64,000 nt of DNA from Arthrobacter sp. MN05-02 (GCA_004001285.1 AP018697.1:2294001-2358000), one strand, 5' to 3'. Counted from the stretch's first letter, positions 9,208-18,684 are shown. Notes: generated by a model not told the origin, from the letters alone. Numbers and translations: made by a program.

Positions 9208-9238
9208 AAGCGCCCCGCCGGTAGCCGGCGGGGCGCTT
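9208..9238 (-). terminator. intrinsic terminator of ssrA
   Basis: A perfect 14-bp G/C-rich inverted repeat (9208-9221 and 9225-9238) with a three-base TAG loop, beginning five bases beyond the mature 3' end of tmRNA. There is no long T-run, as is common in high-GC actinobacteria. The position indicates that it ends ssrA transcription before the carboxypeptidase gene. Confidence 0.8.
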
Positions 9239-9243
9239 CGTGG

Positions 9244-9611
9244 TGGTGGAGATGGCGGGAATTGAACCCGCGTCCGATGCAGTGTAGTCAGGGCTTCTCC
9301 GGGCGCAGTTTGCGTCGGTTTTTCTCGGCTCCAGCCATCGTGCAAACAAGTGGCTGCCAAGCCCAGTTGTATAAGAGTCCCCCCGGTCCCTACAACGAGG
9401 ACCGGGAGCAGTGGCCCTCTAAATGACGCCAGGATCCGGGGCGAGAGCGAACCCGGTCTGACGGACTAGCTAGGCTGCCTAGGCAGCGAGAGCGAAGTCA
9501 GTGCGCGATGATTTGGCACTTATTGTTTTACAAGGAGCGTTTACGAGATGACCCTGTATCCTCGGCCCGCTTCCCCTGTCGCGACTAACATCGTCGAAAC
9601 CTGTCATCCCC
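9244..9611 (-). ncRNA. ssrA: tmRNA (ssrA)
   Basis: Transfer-messenger RNA, about 368 nt, which with SmpB rescues stalled ribosomes and tags the stuck peptide for proteolysis. The 5' end (from 9611) begins GGGGATGACAGGTTTCGAC. It pairs with the 3' end CATCTCC followed by ACCA at 9244-9254 to form the acceptor stem, and a T-arm GGTTCAATTCC precedes it. CCA is encoded. The tag frame runs 9517 to 9479: GCC resume codon, peptide AKSSRTDFALAA, then TAG. This ends in the hydrophobic ALAA degradation signal. smpB lies about 0.5 kb upstream on the same strand. Confidence 0.96.
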
Positions 9612-9726
9612 ATGTTCAGTTATCAAGTGATACCCGCGCCGTCCCGCCGGTGGTGGAGCGACTCCTCAAGTCTACCCCACCCGCCGGATTCGGCTCGGCG
9701 CTTCGCTCAGGGAGAACGGCAGGTGC

Positions 9727-10104
9727 CTATCGGGCCAGCGTGAGCCCGAGGACGACGACGGGCGACTGCCACAGCCGGACGACGACGAACGCGAGGACGA
9801 CGAAGGCGATGCCGAGTGCGGCCAGGGCCGTGGTCGCTGCCTGCTTGCGGCGGAAGCTCCACCGGAAGATCGCCGCATTCAGCAGGAGCAGCACCGGGGA
9901 GATCCAGACCAGGACCTGCGCGAAGAAGACGTAGACGAGGAAGACGAACGGGAGGAGGGAGAGGATCCCTGCGGGCACCACGACCAGCAGCAGGACCAGG
10001 TCGACCAGTGCGCCGGCGGTCACCCACCACGGCCGTCTGTACCTCAGCTCCGAGGGCTCGCCTTCCTCGTCGTCGTCCTGCGCCGACCAGAAGACATCAC
10101 TCAC
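9727..10104 (-). CDS. small membrane protein co-transcribed with smpB
   Basis: A 125-residue protein with an acidic N-terminus (SDVFWSAQDDDEEGEPSE) and about three transmembrane segments (roughly residues 30-50, 52-78 and 93-115). I do not recognise the family. Its ATG overlaps the smpB stop by four bases (ATGA), so translation is coupled to smpB. It is the only gene between smpB and ssrA, an interesting position but no proof of a role in ribosome rescue. Confidence 0.75.
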   Translation of the reverse strand: MSDVFWSAQDDDEEGEPSELRYRRPWWVTAGALVDLVLLLVVVPAGILSLLPFVFLVYVFFAQVLVWISPVLLLLNAAIFRWSFRRKQAATTALAALGIAFVVLAFVVVRLWQSPVVVLGLTLAR

Positions 10105-10574
10105 GCGCCCAGGTTCTTCTCGCGCATGGCACGCAGCGCCTCGCGGTTGTCCTGCTTCTCGCGCAGGGTCTGGCGCTTGTCGTAGTCACGCTTGCCACGT
10201 GCCACCGCGATCTCGACCTTGGCCCTGCCGTTCAGGAAGTACAGCTGCAGGGGGACCAGGGTGAAGCCGGACTCGCGGATCTTCTGCGAGATCTTCGTGA
10301 GTTCCTCGCGGTGCAGGAGCAGCTTCCTCCTCCTGCGCGCGGCGTGGTTGGTCCAGCTGCCCTGCGAGTACTCGGAGATGTGGATGCCCTCGAGCCAGAG
10401 CTCGTCGCCGTAGAAGATCGCGAAGCCGTCCACCAGGGAGGCGCGCCCCTGGCGCAGCGACTTCACCTCGGTGCCCATGAGTGCGATGCCGGCCTCGTAG
10501 GTGTCGAGCACGGCGTAGTCGTGGAAGGCCTTCCGATTGCTGGCCACCACTTTCCGGCCACTTTCCTTCGGCAC
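10101..10574 (-). CDS. smpB: SsrA-binding protein SmpB
   Basis: A 157-residue SmpB, the protein partner that delivers tmRNA to stalled ribosomes and mimics the tRNA anticodon arm. Diagnostic segments are NRKAFHDYAVLDTYEAGIAL, MGTEVKSLRQGRASLVDGFA and the tail KRDYDKRQTLREKQDNREAL, which contacts the decoding site. The GTG at 10574 is chosen because AAGGAG lies nine bases upstream and it gives the normal SmpB length; longer in-frame starts lack a ribosome-binding site. It lies downstream of ftsEX and the M23 hydrolase on the same strand. Confidence 0.96.
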   Translation of the reverse strand: MPKESGRKVVASNRKAFHDYAVLDTYEAGIALMGTEVKSLRQGRASLVDGFAIFYGDELWLEGIHISEYSQGSWTNHAARRRRKLLLHREELTKISQKIRESGFTLVPLQLYFLNGRAKVEIAVARGKRDYDKRQTLREKQDNREALRAMREKNLGA

Positions 10575-10645
10575 GGCGATACTCCTTCTTGCGGCACTGC
10601 TGCGGACGGCGGTCCGCGGGAGGACAGTGCCTTCCATCCTACGAC

Positions 10646-12178
10646 CTAGAGCAGGCCGATCGGATCCACGAGCGTGCCGTTCAGCATCGTCTCGAAGTGC
10701 AGGTGGCAGCCCGTCGAATTGCCGGTGGTCCCGGTGTAACCGATCAGCTGGCCCGCGCTGACGCGCTGGCCCGGCGAGACCAGGGAGCTCGTCAGGTGGT
10801 AGAAGTTCGTGGCCAGTGCGTTGCCGCCCACGACCCCGTGATTGAGGACAATCCGGTTGCCCGCACCCGGCAGGACGTTCGAATCCGCGTACCAGACCTC
10901 GCCGGCAGCGGGGGCGTAGAGCGGGGTCCCGCAGCCCACCCCGTAGTCGATACCGGTGTGCGTGTAGCCGCCCGTGCCGTTGAAGTCGATGGTCCCCACC
11001 GGCGTCGGGCGCCAGCCGAACCCGGAGGAGATGGGGCCGTTGACCGGGGACCTCAGGCCGAACGAGCCGGGTGCCGTGGCCACGGGAGCCTGCACCTGCG
11101 GGACGACGGGGGCCACGGGGCCGGGGGCCACCGGTGCCGGTGCCGGCCGGTTGGCGGCCTCGGCCTCGGCTGCCAGCCGTGCCGATTCCGCCGCCGCGGC
11201 AGCTTCCGCCTCCGCGCGCAGGCGCGCTTCCTCCGCCCGGGCCGCGGCCTCGGCCTCGGCCTTCAGGCGCGCTTCCTCCGCCTTGCGGGCCTCCTCGATC
11301 TGGCGGCGCTGCCGTTCGGCGATGTCCGCGTTCACCTGCTGCTGGGCCTGCTCCACGCTCGCCAGCTTCGCCTCGATCACGGGCTTCTGCTCCTGCAGCG
11401 TGGCGGACAGGGCGGAGGTGTCCGCCACGAGCTTGTCCACCTTCGCCTTCTCGCCGGCTGCGGCGTCGCGGGCGGACTGCTCGGCGGCGAGCGCCGCGTC
11501 GGCCCTGTCCTTGAGCTTCGTGATCTCGGCCTCGACGGCGACCAGGCGGGCCCGGCTGGCGGCGTTGGTCGCGCTCTGCTCGGACAGGCGTTCCATCGCG
11601 GCGTTCTGACTGCGCAGGGCCTGGTCCATCAGGTCCATCGACTCGGTGAAGTCCTCTACCCCCTCAGCGCCCAGGAGCAGGGACACGTTGGTGGGGACAC
11701 CGCCGTTCTTGTAGGCCTCGGTGGCGATCCGGCCGATCACCTCGCGGGTCTCGTCCATCTTCTGCTGGTCGGCGCGGAGTTCCTCGGTGATCTTGTTCCT
11801 GGTCTCCTGCGCGAGATCCAGGCGGACCGCCAGGGCCTCGACCTCCCCCACCGCGGTCTCGACCTTGCCCTGGGCCTCGGCGAGGGACTGCTGCGCCGCG
11901 GGCAACTGGCCCTGGTAGGTCCTCAGCGCGCCGATGGTCTCGGCGATGTCGGCGTCCAGGTACTCCATGGACTGCTGGACCTCGGTGATCTCGTTCTCGA
12001 GCGCACTCTTGCGGTCGTCGAGTTCATCGGCGAGGACGGGCGTGCCGAATCCGAGCGCGAGCGCGACGGCGAGGGCGATCGACGTGCCCGCGGTGCCGCG
12101 GACCACGAAGGTCCTGGTGTCCTGCCGCGCCCACCGGGTTCCTGGTGGGCGCACGTATCCCCTGGCGCTGAGCGGCAT
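10646..12178 (-). CDS. secreted coiled-coil M23 peptidoglycan hydrolase, probably FtsX-activated
   Basis: A 510-residue secreted hydrolase. A signal peptide or membrane anchor lies at about residues 25-50 (ending TPVLA). A long alpha-helical coiled coil of heptad-rich Ala/Glu/Arg sequence spans about 55-345 and includes KAEEARLKAEAEAAARAEEA repeats. After a Pro/Val-rich linker, the M23 endopeptidase domain occupies about 395-510 with zinc and catalytic motifs GYTHTGIDYG and GCHLHFE. The layout matches EnvC/RipC-type enzymes, whose coiled coil docks on the FtsX extracellular loop. The gene starts five bases after the ftsX stop, so FtsEX-controlled wall cutting at division is a strong inference. 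Both zinc-ligand motifs look intact, unlike catalytically dead EnvC itself. Confidence 0.92.
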   Translation of the reverse strand: MPLSARGYVRPPGTRWARQDTRTFVVRGTAGTSIALAVALALGFGTPVLADELDDRKSALENEITEVQQSMEYLDADIAETIGALRTYQGQLPAAQQSLAEAQGKVETAVGEVEALAVRLDLAQETRNKITEELRADQQKMDETREVIGRIATEAYKNGGVPTNVSLLLGAEGVEDFTESMDLMDQALRSQNAAMERLSEQSATNAASRARLVAVEAEITKLKDRADAALAAEQSARDAAAGEKAKVDKLVADTSALSATLQEQKPVIEAKLASVEQAQQQVNADIAERQRRQIEEARKAEEARLKAEAEAAARAEEARLRAEAEAAAAAESARLAAEAEAANRPAPAPVAPGPVAPVVPQVQAPVATAPGSFGLRSPVNGPISSGFGWRPTPVGTIDFNGTGGYTHTGIDYGVGCGTPLYAPAAGEVWYADSNVLPGAGNRIVLNHGVVGGNALATNFYHLTSSLVSPGQRVSAGQLIGYTGTTGNSTGCHLHFETMLNGTLVDPIGLL

Positions 12179-12182
12179 GCGG

Positions 12183-13097
12183 CTAGACCTTCACGTATCG
12201 TCGGAGGGTGAGCAGGGATGAGAGCCCTGCGAGGACGGCGCCGAGCACGATGAGTGCGGGAACCAGGAGCAGTACCTGCTGGGACGAGATGAACGCCGTC
12301 TGCGGGAAGGTGTTCACGAGCCAGCCGTCGATCACGAACTTCGACGCTCCCCAGAGCGTCGCCGACGCGAGGACCGCGCCGAGAACGGCGGCGATCACGC
12401 CTTCCAGGATGAACGGCAGCTGGATGACGGCCTTCGACGCACCCACGAGGCGCATGATGCCGGTCTCGCGGCGGCGGCTGAAGGCCGAGAGCCGGATGGT
12501 CGTCGCGATCAGCAGGATCGCGCAGAACGTCATGATCCCGGCGATGACGAGCGCGACGACGGACGCCCAGTTCATGTAGCGGAAGATCGCCTCCAGGAAG
12601 TCGCGCTGGTCGCTGACGGCGTCCACCCCGGGCTCGGAGGAGAAGGCCTCGTCGATGACCTCGTACTTCTCGGCGTCGACGAGGCTCACCCGGTAGGACT
12701 CGGGCAGCTGGTCGGCGGTCACCGAGTCGACGATCGGGGAGTTCGCGAACTGGTCCCGGAAGTGGCCGAGCGCCTCCTCCTGCGACTCGTAGGTGACGGT
12801 GTCGACGTACGGAGCGAACTGCTCGGATTCGAGCTTCGCCTGGATCGCCTCGCGCTGGTCGTCGGTCACGGGTCCGGCGGCGCAGCTCGTCTCCGAGGAG
12901 TTGTCGACGCAGAGGTACAGGGTGACCTGGACGCGGTCGTACCAGTAGCCCTTCATCTGGTTGATCTGCAGCTGGAACAGCCCGGCGGCGCCGACGAAGG
13001 TCAGCGAGATGAAGGTCACGAGGATCACGGAGGTGACCATAGACAGGTTGCGGCGGATGCCCGAGCCGATCTCGGACAGGATGAAGGCGAGCCTCAT
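12183..13097 (-). CDS. ftsX: cell division protein FtsX
   Basis: A 304-residue FtsX: one N-terminal helix (about 21-43), a large extracellular domain (about 44-200) and three C-terminal helices ending in [10 protein letters not shown]. With FtsE it forms the ABC-type complex that transmits an ATP-driven signal across the membrane to peptidoglycan hydrolases at the septum. The extracellular loop contains two Cys ([13 protein letters not shown]), as in other actinobacterial FtsX. The ATG overlaps the ftsE stop by four bases. The next gene is the coiled-coil hydrolase it probably controls. Confidence 0.95.
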   Translation of the reverse strand: MRLAFILSEIGSGIRRNLSMVTSVILVTFISLTFVGAAGLFQLQINQMKGYWYDRVQVTLYLCVDNSSETSCAAGPVTDDQREAIQAKLESEQFAPYVDTVTYESQEEALGHFRDQFANSPIVDSVTADQLPESYRVSLVDAEKYEVIDEAFSSEPGVDAVSDQRDFLEAIFRYMNWASVVALVIAGIMTFCAILLIATTIRLSAFSRRRETGIMRLVGASKAVIQLPFILEGVIAAVLGAVLASATLWGASKFVIDGWLVNTFPQTAFISSQQVLLLVPALIVLGAVLAGLSSLLTLRRYVKV

Positions 13098-13798
13098 CCG
13101 GTCAGTACCCCGGTCTCGCCCACGTAGATGCCCTGGGCGTCGTCGCGCACCACGGAGCCGTTGCGGAGTTCGACGACGCGCTTGCGCATCGTGTTGACGA
13201 TGTCGTCGTCGTGCGTGGCCATGACCACGGTGGTGCCGTTCTGGTTGATCCTGTCGAGGACCTTCATGATGCCCATCGAGGTCGTGGGATCCAGGTTGCC
13301 GGTGGGCTCGTCCGCCAGCAGGATGCCGGGACGGTTGACGATCGCCCGCGCAATCGCGACGCGCTGCTGCTCACCACCGGAGAGTTCATGGGGCATGCGG
13401 TTGTTCTTGCCCTCGAGGCCGACGGTCGCGAGGACGTCGGGTACGGTCTCGCGGATGACGGCGCGGCTCCTGCCGATGACCTGCATCGCGAAGGCGACGT
13501 TGGCGAACACCGTCTTGTTGGGGAGCAGGCGGAAGTCCTGGAAGACCACACCGATGCCGCGGCGCAGCCTTGGTACGCGCCACGACGGGATGTTGGCGAC
13601 ATTCTGGCCGGCCACGTAGACGGCACCCCTCGACGCCCGGTCCTCCTTGAGGACGAGGCGGATGAAGGTCGACTTGCCGGAGCCCGAAGCGCCCACGAGG
13701 AAGACGAACTCGCCGCGGTCGATGTCGAGGGAGACGGCATCGAGGGCGGGCTGCGACCTGGAGTCGTAGTTCTTCGTGACGTTGTCGAATCTGATCAT
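13094..13798 (-). CDS. ftsE: cell division ATP-binding protein FtsE
   Basis: A 234-residue ABC ATPase partner of FtsX. It begins [11 protein letters not shown], with Walker [10 protein letters not shown] at about residues 36-44, Q-loop VFQDFRLL, signature LSGGEQQR and Walker [13 protein letters not shown], then ATHD. The start at 13798 is the standard FtsE N-terminus; upstream frame is open but is not coding. The 213 bases between it and rmlA must hold divergent promoters; no clear boxes are obvious to me there. Confidence 0.95.
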   Translation of the reverse strand: MIRFDNVTKNYDSRSQPALDAVSLDIDRGEFVFLVGASGSGKSTFIRLVLKEDRASRGAVYVAGQNVANIPSWRVPRLRRGIGVVFQDFRLLPNKTVFANVAFAMQVIGRSRAVIRETVPDVLATVGLEGKNNRMPHELSGGEQQRVAIARAIVNRPGILLADEPTGNLDPTTSMGIMKVLDRINQNGTTVVMATHDDDIVNTMRKRVVELRNGSVVRDDAQGIYVGETGVLTG

Positions 13799-14011
13799 GA
13801 TCACTCTGCGCCCATGTGTGCGCCGGGCACGGGCATTTTGCTGGGGGAAGGGAGCGCCGGCTTCTCGACTATAACGACGGCGCAACGGAGCGCCCGTCAC
13901 CCGGGCGGTGTGTCGCGCGCACCGCCCGGCGGACGACGGCGCCGCGGAGCGCGCAGCGACACGAGCCCGCCCTACCTGCCCGCCCGTCGGGATCTGCGCA
14001 AGAATGAGGCG

Positions 14012-14902
14012 ATGCGCGGAATTATTCTGGCCGGCGGGACCGGTTCGAGGCTCCATCCGATCACCCTGGGCATCAGCAAGCAGCTCGTACCGGTGTACGA
14101 CAAGCCGATGATCTACTACCCGTTGTCGACACTGCTGCTGGCGGGCATCCGCGACATCCTGGTCATCACGACCCCGAGGGATGCCGTGCAGTTCGAGACC
14201 CTGCTGGGCGACGGGTCCTGGTGCGGGGCGAACATCACCTACGCGACGCAGCCGGCACCGGATGGGCTGGCGCAGGCCTTCATCATCGGCGAGGAGCACA
14301 TCGGCAACGACGACGTCGCCCTGATCCTCGGCGACAACATCTTCTACGGACCGGGCATGGGCGCCACCCTGGGCCGCTTCGCGGGCATCGACGGCGGAGC
14401 GATCTTCGGCTACCACGTGGTCGACCCGCGCCAGTACGGCGTCGTCGAGTTCGACGAGGACTTCAGGGCCCTGTCGCTCGAGGAGAAGCCGTCCGAGCCG
14501 CGCAGCAACTACGCGGTGCCCGGCCTCTACTTCTACGACAACGACGTCATCTCCATCGCGAAGGGACTGAAGCCGTCCGCCCGCGGGGAACTGGAGATCA
14601 CGGACGTCAACCGGAGCTACCTCGATGCGGGACGGCTCAAGGTCGAGGTCCTGCCGCGCGGCACGGCCTGGCTCGACACCGGTACGTTCGACTCCCTGAA
14701 CGACGCGTCGACGTACGTGCGCACCATCGAGCACCGGCAGGGCCTGAAGATCGGGGTACCGGAGGAGATCGCCTGGCGACGGGGACTCCTGACCGACGAC
14801 GAACTGATGGTCCGGGCGGAGAAACTCCTCAAGAGCGGCTACGGGCAGTACCTGCAGGATCTGGTCCGCCGCGAGGCCCGCGTGGCGACGCCCGCTCCCT
14901 AG
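14012..14902 (+). CDS. rmlA: glucose-1-phosphate thymidylyltransferase
   Basis: A 296-residue RmlA, which makes dTDP-glucose from glucose-1-phosphate and dTTP, the first step of dTDP-L-rhamnose synthesis. It starts [18 protein letters not shown], the nucleotide-binding signature, and carries the [48 protein letters not shown] and TAWLDTGT motifs of the family. The ATG at 14012 has GAGG just upstream. rmlB, rmlC and rmlD are not in the window, so the rest of the pathway lies elsewhere. Confidence 0.95.
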   Translation: MRGIILAGGTGSRLHPITLGISKQLVPVYDKPMIYYPLSTLLLAGIRDILVITTPRDAVQFETLLGDGSWCGANITYATQPAPDGLAQAFIIGEEHIGNDDVALILGDNIFYGPGMGATLGRFAGIDGGAIFGYHVVDPRQYGVVEFDEDFRALSLEEKPSEPRSNYAVPGLYFYDNDVISIAKGLKPSARGELEITDVNRSYLDAGRLKVEVLPRGTAWLDTGTFDSLNDASTYVRTIEHRQGLKIGVPEEIAWRRGLLTDDELMVRAEKLLKSGYGQYLQDLVRREARVATPAP

Positions 14903-14964
14903 GTCGGCGTCCCTTCCGGCTGCGACGACATCCGGCTGCACAGCAGGCCCGGTGTCGCAGCCGC

Positions 14965-16077
14965 TCAGGCTTCGTTGCGGTTGTTCGTCCGCCAGCGGAT
15001 CCCGGCGTCGATGAAGTCGTCGATCTCGCCGTCGAACACCGCCGAGGTGTTGCCCACTTCGTGGTTGGTGCGCAGGTCCTTGACCATCTGGTACGGGTTG
15101 AGGACGTAGGAGCGCATCTGGTCGCCCCAGGACGCCTTCACGTCGCCCGCGAACGCCTTCTTCTCCGCGTCCTCCTGCTCCTTCTTGAGCAGCAGGAGCC
15201 GGGACTGCAGCACGCGCATGGCGGCGGCCCGGTTCTGGATCTGCGACTTCTCGTTCTGCATCGACACCACGGTGCCCGTGGGCAGGTGGGTCAGGCGTAC
15301 CGCGGAGTCCGTGGTGTTGACGGACTGGCCGCCCGGCCCGGAGGAGCGGAACACGTCGACACGGATCTCGTTGTCCGGGACCTCGATGACGTCCGTCTGC
15401 TCGATCAGCGGGATGACCTCGACGGCGGCGAAGGACGTCTGCCGGCGGCCCTGGTTGTCGAAGGGGCTGATGCGGACGAGGCGGTGCGTCCCGGCCTCGA
15501 CCGACAGCGTGCCGAACGCGTAGGGGGCCTTGACCTCGAACGTCGCCGACTTCAGTCCGGCCTCCTCGGCGTAGGACGTGTCGAGCACCGAGGTCGGGTA
15601 GCCGTGGCGCTCGGCCCAGCGCAGGTACATGCGCAGGAGCATCTCGGCGAAGTCTGCCGCATCCACTCCGCCGGCTCCGGAACGGATGGTGACGACGGCT
15701 TCGCGCTCGTCCCACTCGCCGGCGAGGAGCGTCACGATCTCCAGCTGGTCGAGCGACCTGCTCAGCGACACGAGTTCCTTCTCGGCTTCGGCGAGGGTGT
15801 CCTCGTCGCTCTCGTCCTGTGCCAGTTCCACGAGGACCTCGAGGTCGTCGATGCGGCCTTCCAGGGTCTCGAGGCGCTCGAGGGCGGACTGGCGGTGGGA
15901 CAGCTTGGACGTCACCTTCTGCGCCGCCGCCGGGTCGTCCCAGAGGTCCGGCGCACCGGCTTCCTCGCTCAGTTCCTCGATGTCCTTGCGGATCCCCTCG
16001 ACGTCGGAGACCTGCTCGATGGACTGGTACTTCGCGCGGAGGGCGCGGATCTCTGCGGGGAAATCAGTGGTTGCCAT
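14965..16077 (-). CDS. prfB: peptide chain release factor 2
   Basis: A 370-residue class I release factor that terminates translation at UGA and UAA. The stop-codon reading motif SPF ([11 protein letters not shown]) and the peptidyl-hydrolysis motif GGQ ([17 protein letters not shown]) are both present. The ATG at 16077 follows GGAG seven bases upstream. The frame is continuous, with no internal UGA or programmed +1 frameshift near codon 25 as found in E. coli prfB, consistent with actinobacterial RF2. Confidence 0.96.
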   Translation of the reverse strand: MATTDFPAEIRALRAKYQSIEQVSDVEGIRKDIEELSEEAGAPDLWDDPAAAQKVTSKLSHRQSALERLETLEGRIDDLEVLVELAQDESDEDTLAEAEKELVSLSRSLDQLEIVTLLAGEWDEREAVVTIRSGAGGVDAADFAEMLLRMYLRWAERHGYPTSVLDTSYAEEAGLKSATFEVKAPYAFGTLSVEAGTHRLVRISPFDNQGRRQTSFAAVEVIPLIEQTDVIEVPDNEIRVDVFRSSGPGGQSVNTTDSAVRLTHLPTGTVVSMQNEKSQIQNRAAAMRVLQSRLLLLKKEQEDAEKKAFAGDVKASWGDQMRSYVLNPYQMVKDLRTNHEVGNTSAVFDGEIDDFIDAGIRWRTNNRNEA

Positions 16078-16165
16078 GGTTTCTCCAGCCTACGTCATGC
16101 CCCGCGTCGCGACTGCGCTCCGCTCGGCCCGGGCGGGCGCGGGCGACGACGCGGCGTGCACCGCG

Positions 16166-16642
16166 TCAGCGTGTGAGCTCGGCACGGGCATCGGCCCGAG
16201 CGACGATCGGTATCCCGGCCGGCACGAGGAAGTTGACGATCGGCGGGCGGATGACGGCGGTGAGCACGACCCTGGCGGTCCGCCCGTCGGGCGCGCCCGT
16301 GGCGGGGTCGATGCCCAGTTGCTCGAAGCGGGCATCAGCACCGGTGGCCGCGAGATAGCCGGCGGCGGAATCCTCGACGCCGGAATCCTGCAGGACCGGT
16401 AGCGGCGTCGTCGACGCTCCGACTCGGACGTCGATGCTGTAGTCGTCGGCTGCGGCCAGCGCGGCGCCGTCGGCGGCCGACAACAGTTTCTTGTGCTCTA
16501 TATATACGGCGGTCACGGCGAGCACGACGGTGACGACGAGCAGGGAGATCAGCAGGTAGCCGATCACGAGGATCCCGACCTGCCCGTCCTCGGACTGCCC
16601 CGCACGGGATCCTGCGGTGGACTCCGGTCGCCCGGCCTGCAT
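16166..16642 (-). CDS. TadG-like (Rv3656-type) pilus-assembly protein
   Basis: A 158-residue protein with a basic and Gly/Ser-rich start, then EDGQVGILVIGYLLISLLVV, a single N-terminal membrane helix of the type found in TadE/TadG pseudopilins. After it comes a predicted extracellular domain starting YIEHKKLLSAADGAALAAADDY. It is the last gene of the leftward Tad operon, and its ATG overlaps the preceding stop (ATGA). Function as a minor pilus component is inferred from family and position. Confidence 0.75.
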   Translation of the reverse strand: MQAGRPESTAGSRAGQSEDGQVGILVIGYLLISLLVVTVVLAVTAVYIEHKKLLSAADGAALAAADDYSIDVRVGASTTPLPVLQDSGVEDSAAGYLAATGADARFEQLGIDPATGAPDGRTARVVLTAVIRPPIVNFLVPAGIPIVARADARAELTR

Positions 16643-17097
16643 CACCCGAACCTCTCGACGATGGCGGTGGATGTCGCGTCCACCGTCGCGGCCGACGGGG
16701 ACGAACCCGCGACGGCGGGGACCAGCGGAAGGGGGACGTCCAGGCGCACGACGACGGTCACGGTGGAGCCCGGCGTGAGACACTCCTCGCTGCAGGTGAT
16801 GTCCACGTCGGCCTGGTCCGCGGTGAAACCGAAGTCAGAGAACGCGATACGCACGGCTTCGCGGGCCCTCGCCTCCCCTTCCCCTGGGGTCGGCGCGTCC
16901 GCGTAGACCCTGGCGGCCTGGTCGGCGGCGCCCACCACGGCGAACGACCCGCCCTGCAGCCGGCCCACGGTCAGCACGAGGTAGACGACCGGAACCAGCA
17001 GCAGGACGCCCAGGAACACGAACTCGACGACAGCGCTCCCGTCCTCTCCCCCGTGACGGCGCCGGCCCGCCGTGCGGTCACGACGGAAGGGCGGCAT
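16642..17097 (-). CDS. TadE-like pseudopilin
   Basis: A 151-residue protein with a basic cytoplasmic N-terminus, the TadE signature GEDGSAVVEFVFLGVLLLVPVV with the conserved Glu just inside the hydrophobic helix, and an exported domain with two cysteines (CSEEC) that could form a disulfide. TadE-like proteins are processed minor pilins needed for Flp/Tad pilus assembly. The start overlaps the end of the neighbouring TadE gene by 20 bases and its stop overlaps the next gene by four. Confidence 0.8.
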   Translation of the reverse strand: MPPFRRDRTAGRRRHGGEDGSAVVEFVFLGVLLLVPVVYLVLTVGRLQGGSFAVVGAADQAARVYADAPTPGEGEARAREAVRIAFSDFGFTADQADVDITCSEECLTPGSTVTVVVRLDVPLPLVPAVAGSSPSAATVDATSTAIVERFG

Positions 17098-17497
17098 GGC
17101 CGCGTACTTCCAGGACTCCGGCCGGCCCGATCAGGCCGATGACCGGCAGGGGCGCCCGGACCACCACCTCGAGAGTGCGGACACCGCTGACCGTGCTCTC
17201 CCCCACCGAGATGTCGGACCCGTACACATCGGCCAGGGAGCCACGGATCAGGTGCTCGGTGCGCCCCACCGCGTCCTGCGGATCCCGGTCCGCGAGCGTG
17301 CCGTACCGCGCACCCGAAGCGGCCGCGTCGATGAGCGTGTTGCGGACATGGAGCACGAGCGTCAGCTGGATGATCGCGATGAACACGACCGTCAGGAGCC
17401 CGCCGACCAGGGCGAAATCGACGACGGCCGCGCCGCGCTCGGTCTCCGAGGAATGGCGCGGGTCGTTCGGAGGACTTCTCCGGCGTCGCAGCACCAC
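17078..17497 (-). CDS. TadE-like pseudopilin
   Basis: A 139-residue TadE-family protein: basic RRRRSPP start, then ETERGAAVVDFALVGGLLTVVF, the processing site and hydrophobic helix, followed by RNTLIDAAASGARYGTLADRDP, the usual TadE extracellular start. Two GTG codons (17497 and 17494) directly at the stop of the pilin-like gene are the only sensible starts. Neither has a good Shine-Dalgarno, so translation is probably coupled. The second and third TadE/G-like genes follow at once. Confidence 0.8.
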   Translation of the reverse strand: MVLRRRRSPPNDPRHSSETERGAAVVDFALVGGLLTVVFIAIIQLTLVLHVRNTLIDAAASGARYGTLADRDPQDAVGRTEHLIRGSLADVYGSDISVGESTVSGVRTLEVVVRAPLPVIGLIGPAGVLEVRGHAALPS

Positions 17498-17712
17498 TAG
17501 GGAGAGACCTGGTCGATCGCCTGGTTGAACAGTTCTTCCAAAGCGGGACCGGCGATCGCCAGCAGTGCGGCGACGAGGACGGCCGACATCAGGGTGATCA
17601 TGACCCAGCCCGGGACATCCCCCCGCTCGGGATCCTCCGTCGCCCGGAACAGTGCCGCGGTTGCTGCGAGGAACAGCAGGGCGATGCGCGGTGCGCTGGT
17701 CAGGATCTTCAT
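17497..17712 (-). CDS. Flp-pilin-like small peptide of the Tad operon
   Basis: A 71-residue peptide between TadC and the TadE genes, the place where a major Flp pilin usually lies. It has an N-terminal hydrophobic stretch, then ATEDPERGDVPGWVMITLMS and a second long hydrophobic helix (about residues 36-58) ending in a short polar tail. The RGD-hydrophobic junction looks like a prepilin cleavage region, and the size fits Flp/DUF4244-type pilins. I infer a pilin role from position and shape; the sequence itself is not strongly diagnostic. Confidence 0.7.
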   Translation of the reverse strand: MKILTSAPRIALLFLAATAALFRATEDPERGDVPGWVMITLMSAVLVAALLAIAGPALEELFNQAIDQVSP

Positions 17713-17742
17713 GGCGTCCCCTTCGATGGAGTGGTGGGTGGG

Positions 17743-18684
17743 TCAGAAACCGAGATGGATGAGCGCGATCCCCGGGTAGACGGCGAAGAGGACGGTCAGT
17801 GGAAGCACACCGAAGACCAGCGGGACCATCATCGCGATCTCCTTCCTGCCCGCGGATTCCATCAGCTCGCGTTTGGCGAGATCGCGGACGTCCTGGGCCT
17901 GGGCCCGCAGCACGTCCGCCAGCGGCGTACCCCGCTGCACGGCCACGGTGATGCCGTCGACGAATCGCGCGAGAGGGGCCAGTCGCGTCCTGTTGGAGAA
18001 TTCCTGGAGGGCGTCGACGAGTGGCTTCCCCGCCCGCGTGGCGGCCAGGACGAGGGCGAACTCGCCGGCGAGTTCCCCGGTCGCCGTCCTGCAGATCCGC
18101 TCGAGGGCACCCGTCGTGCTCTCGCCTGCCGAGACGGCGAGTGCCATCAGTTCGGCAAGACTGGGGAACTCGGCGAGCATGCGTGTCTCGCGCCGCTTGA
18201 TATCGGCCGACAGGACATGGTCCCTCCCGACGAATCCCAGCACGGCGCAGCCGAAGACGATGATCACGGCGAGCGGGACATCGGCCGACCCCGATGCGGC
18301 GAGGAGGACCATGACGACCGTGGAGCCTGCCAACCCGCCCGCGGCCCACAGGAGCTGCTGGGCGCGGAAGTCCGTCGTCGTCTGGCCGCGGCCCGCCTGC
18401 GCCAGGCGGCGTGCGAGTGTTGCCGACGCCGGGTTGAAGCGGTGGGACCATGACACGGCGTCCGCCAGCAGCGGACGGAGGATGCGCTCGAGCGGCCCGA
18501 AGGGTGTCACGTTCCCCGGCGGGTCCGTCAGGAGGCGCGACTGCACATCGACCGCGCGCAGTTGTGGCGCGACGCGTTGCGTCAGGGTCATCGCCCGCAT
18601 GACGGGAAGCCGCACGAGGACCAGCCATAGGCCCGCACCGAACACGAGTCCGCAGAGTGCTGCAAGGGCGCTGACGGGAGTCAC
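17743..18684 (-). CDS. tadC: Tad secretion inner-membrane protein TadC
   Basis: A 313-residue type II/IV secretion F-domain protein (GspF-like), a membrane platform of the Flp pilus machine. The core ADIKRRETRMLAEFPSLAEL...GESTTGALERI segment and four membrane helices at about 5-25, 110-150 and the C-terminus (LVFGVLPLTVLFAVYPGIAL) match TadC. The GTG at 18684 overlaps the TadB stop as GTGA. A longer open frame upstream is only a shadow of tadB. Confidence 0.88.
   Translation of the reverse strand: MTPVSALAALCGLVFGAGLWLVLVRLPVMRAMTLTQRVAPQLRAVDVQSRLLTDPPGNVTPFGPLERILRPLLADAVSWSHRFNPASATLARRLAQAGRGQTTTDFRAQQLLWAAGGLAGSTVVMVLLAASGSADVPLAVIIVFGCAVLGFVGRDHVLSADIKRRETRMLAEFPSLAELMALAVSAGESTTGALERICRTATGELAGEFALVLAATRAGKPLVDALQEFSNRTRLAPLARFVDGITVAVQRGTPLADVLRAQAQDVRDLAKRELMESAGRKEIAMMVPLVFGVLPLTVLFAVYPGIALIHLGF

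Noticed and set aside
9244..9330. tRNA-like T-arm with encoded CCA
   Set aside because: It is the 3' half of the tmRNA; the 5' half and tag frame continue to 9611.
10481..12211. 576-codon open frame on the + strand opposite the M23 hydrolase
   Set aside because: Antisense of a clear coding gene with coiled-coil codon bias. The protein is low in hydrophobic pattern and matches no family; a usual high-GC shadow.
13799..15715. Long upstream extension of the ftsE frame
   Set aside because: It runs across rmlA and prfB on the other strand or frame. FtsE begins normally at 13798.
14965..16077. Programmed frameshift in prfB
   Set aside because: The gene is one continuous frame of normal length with no internal UGA.
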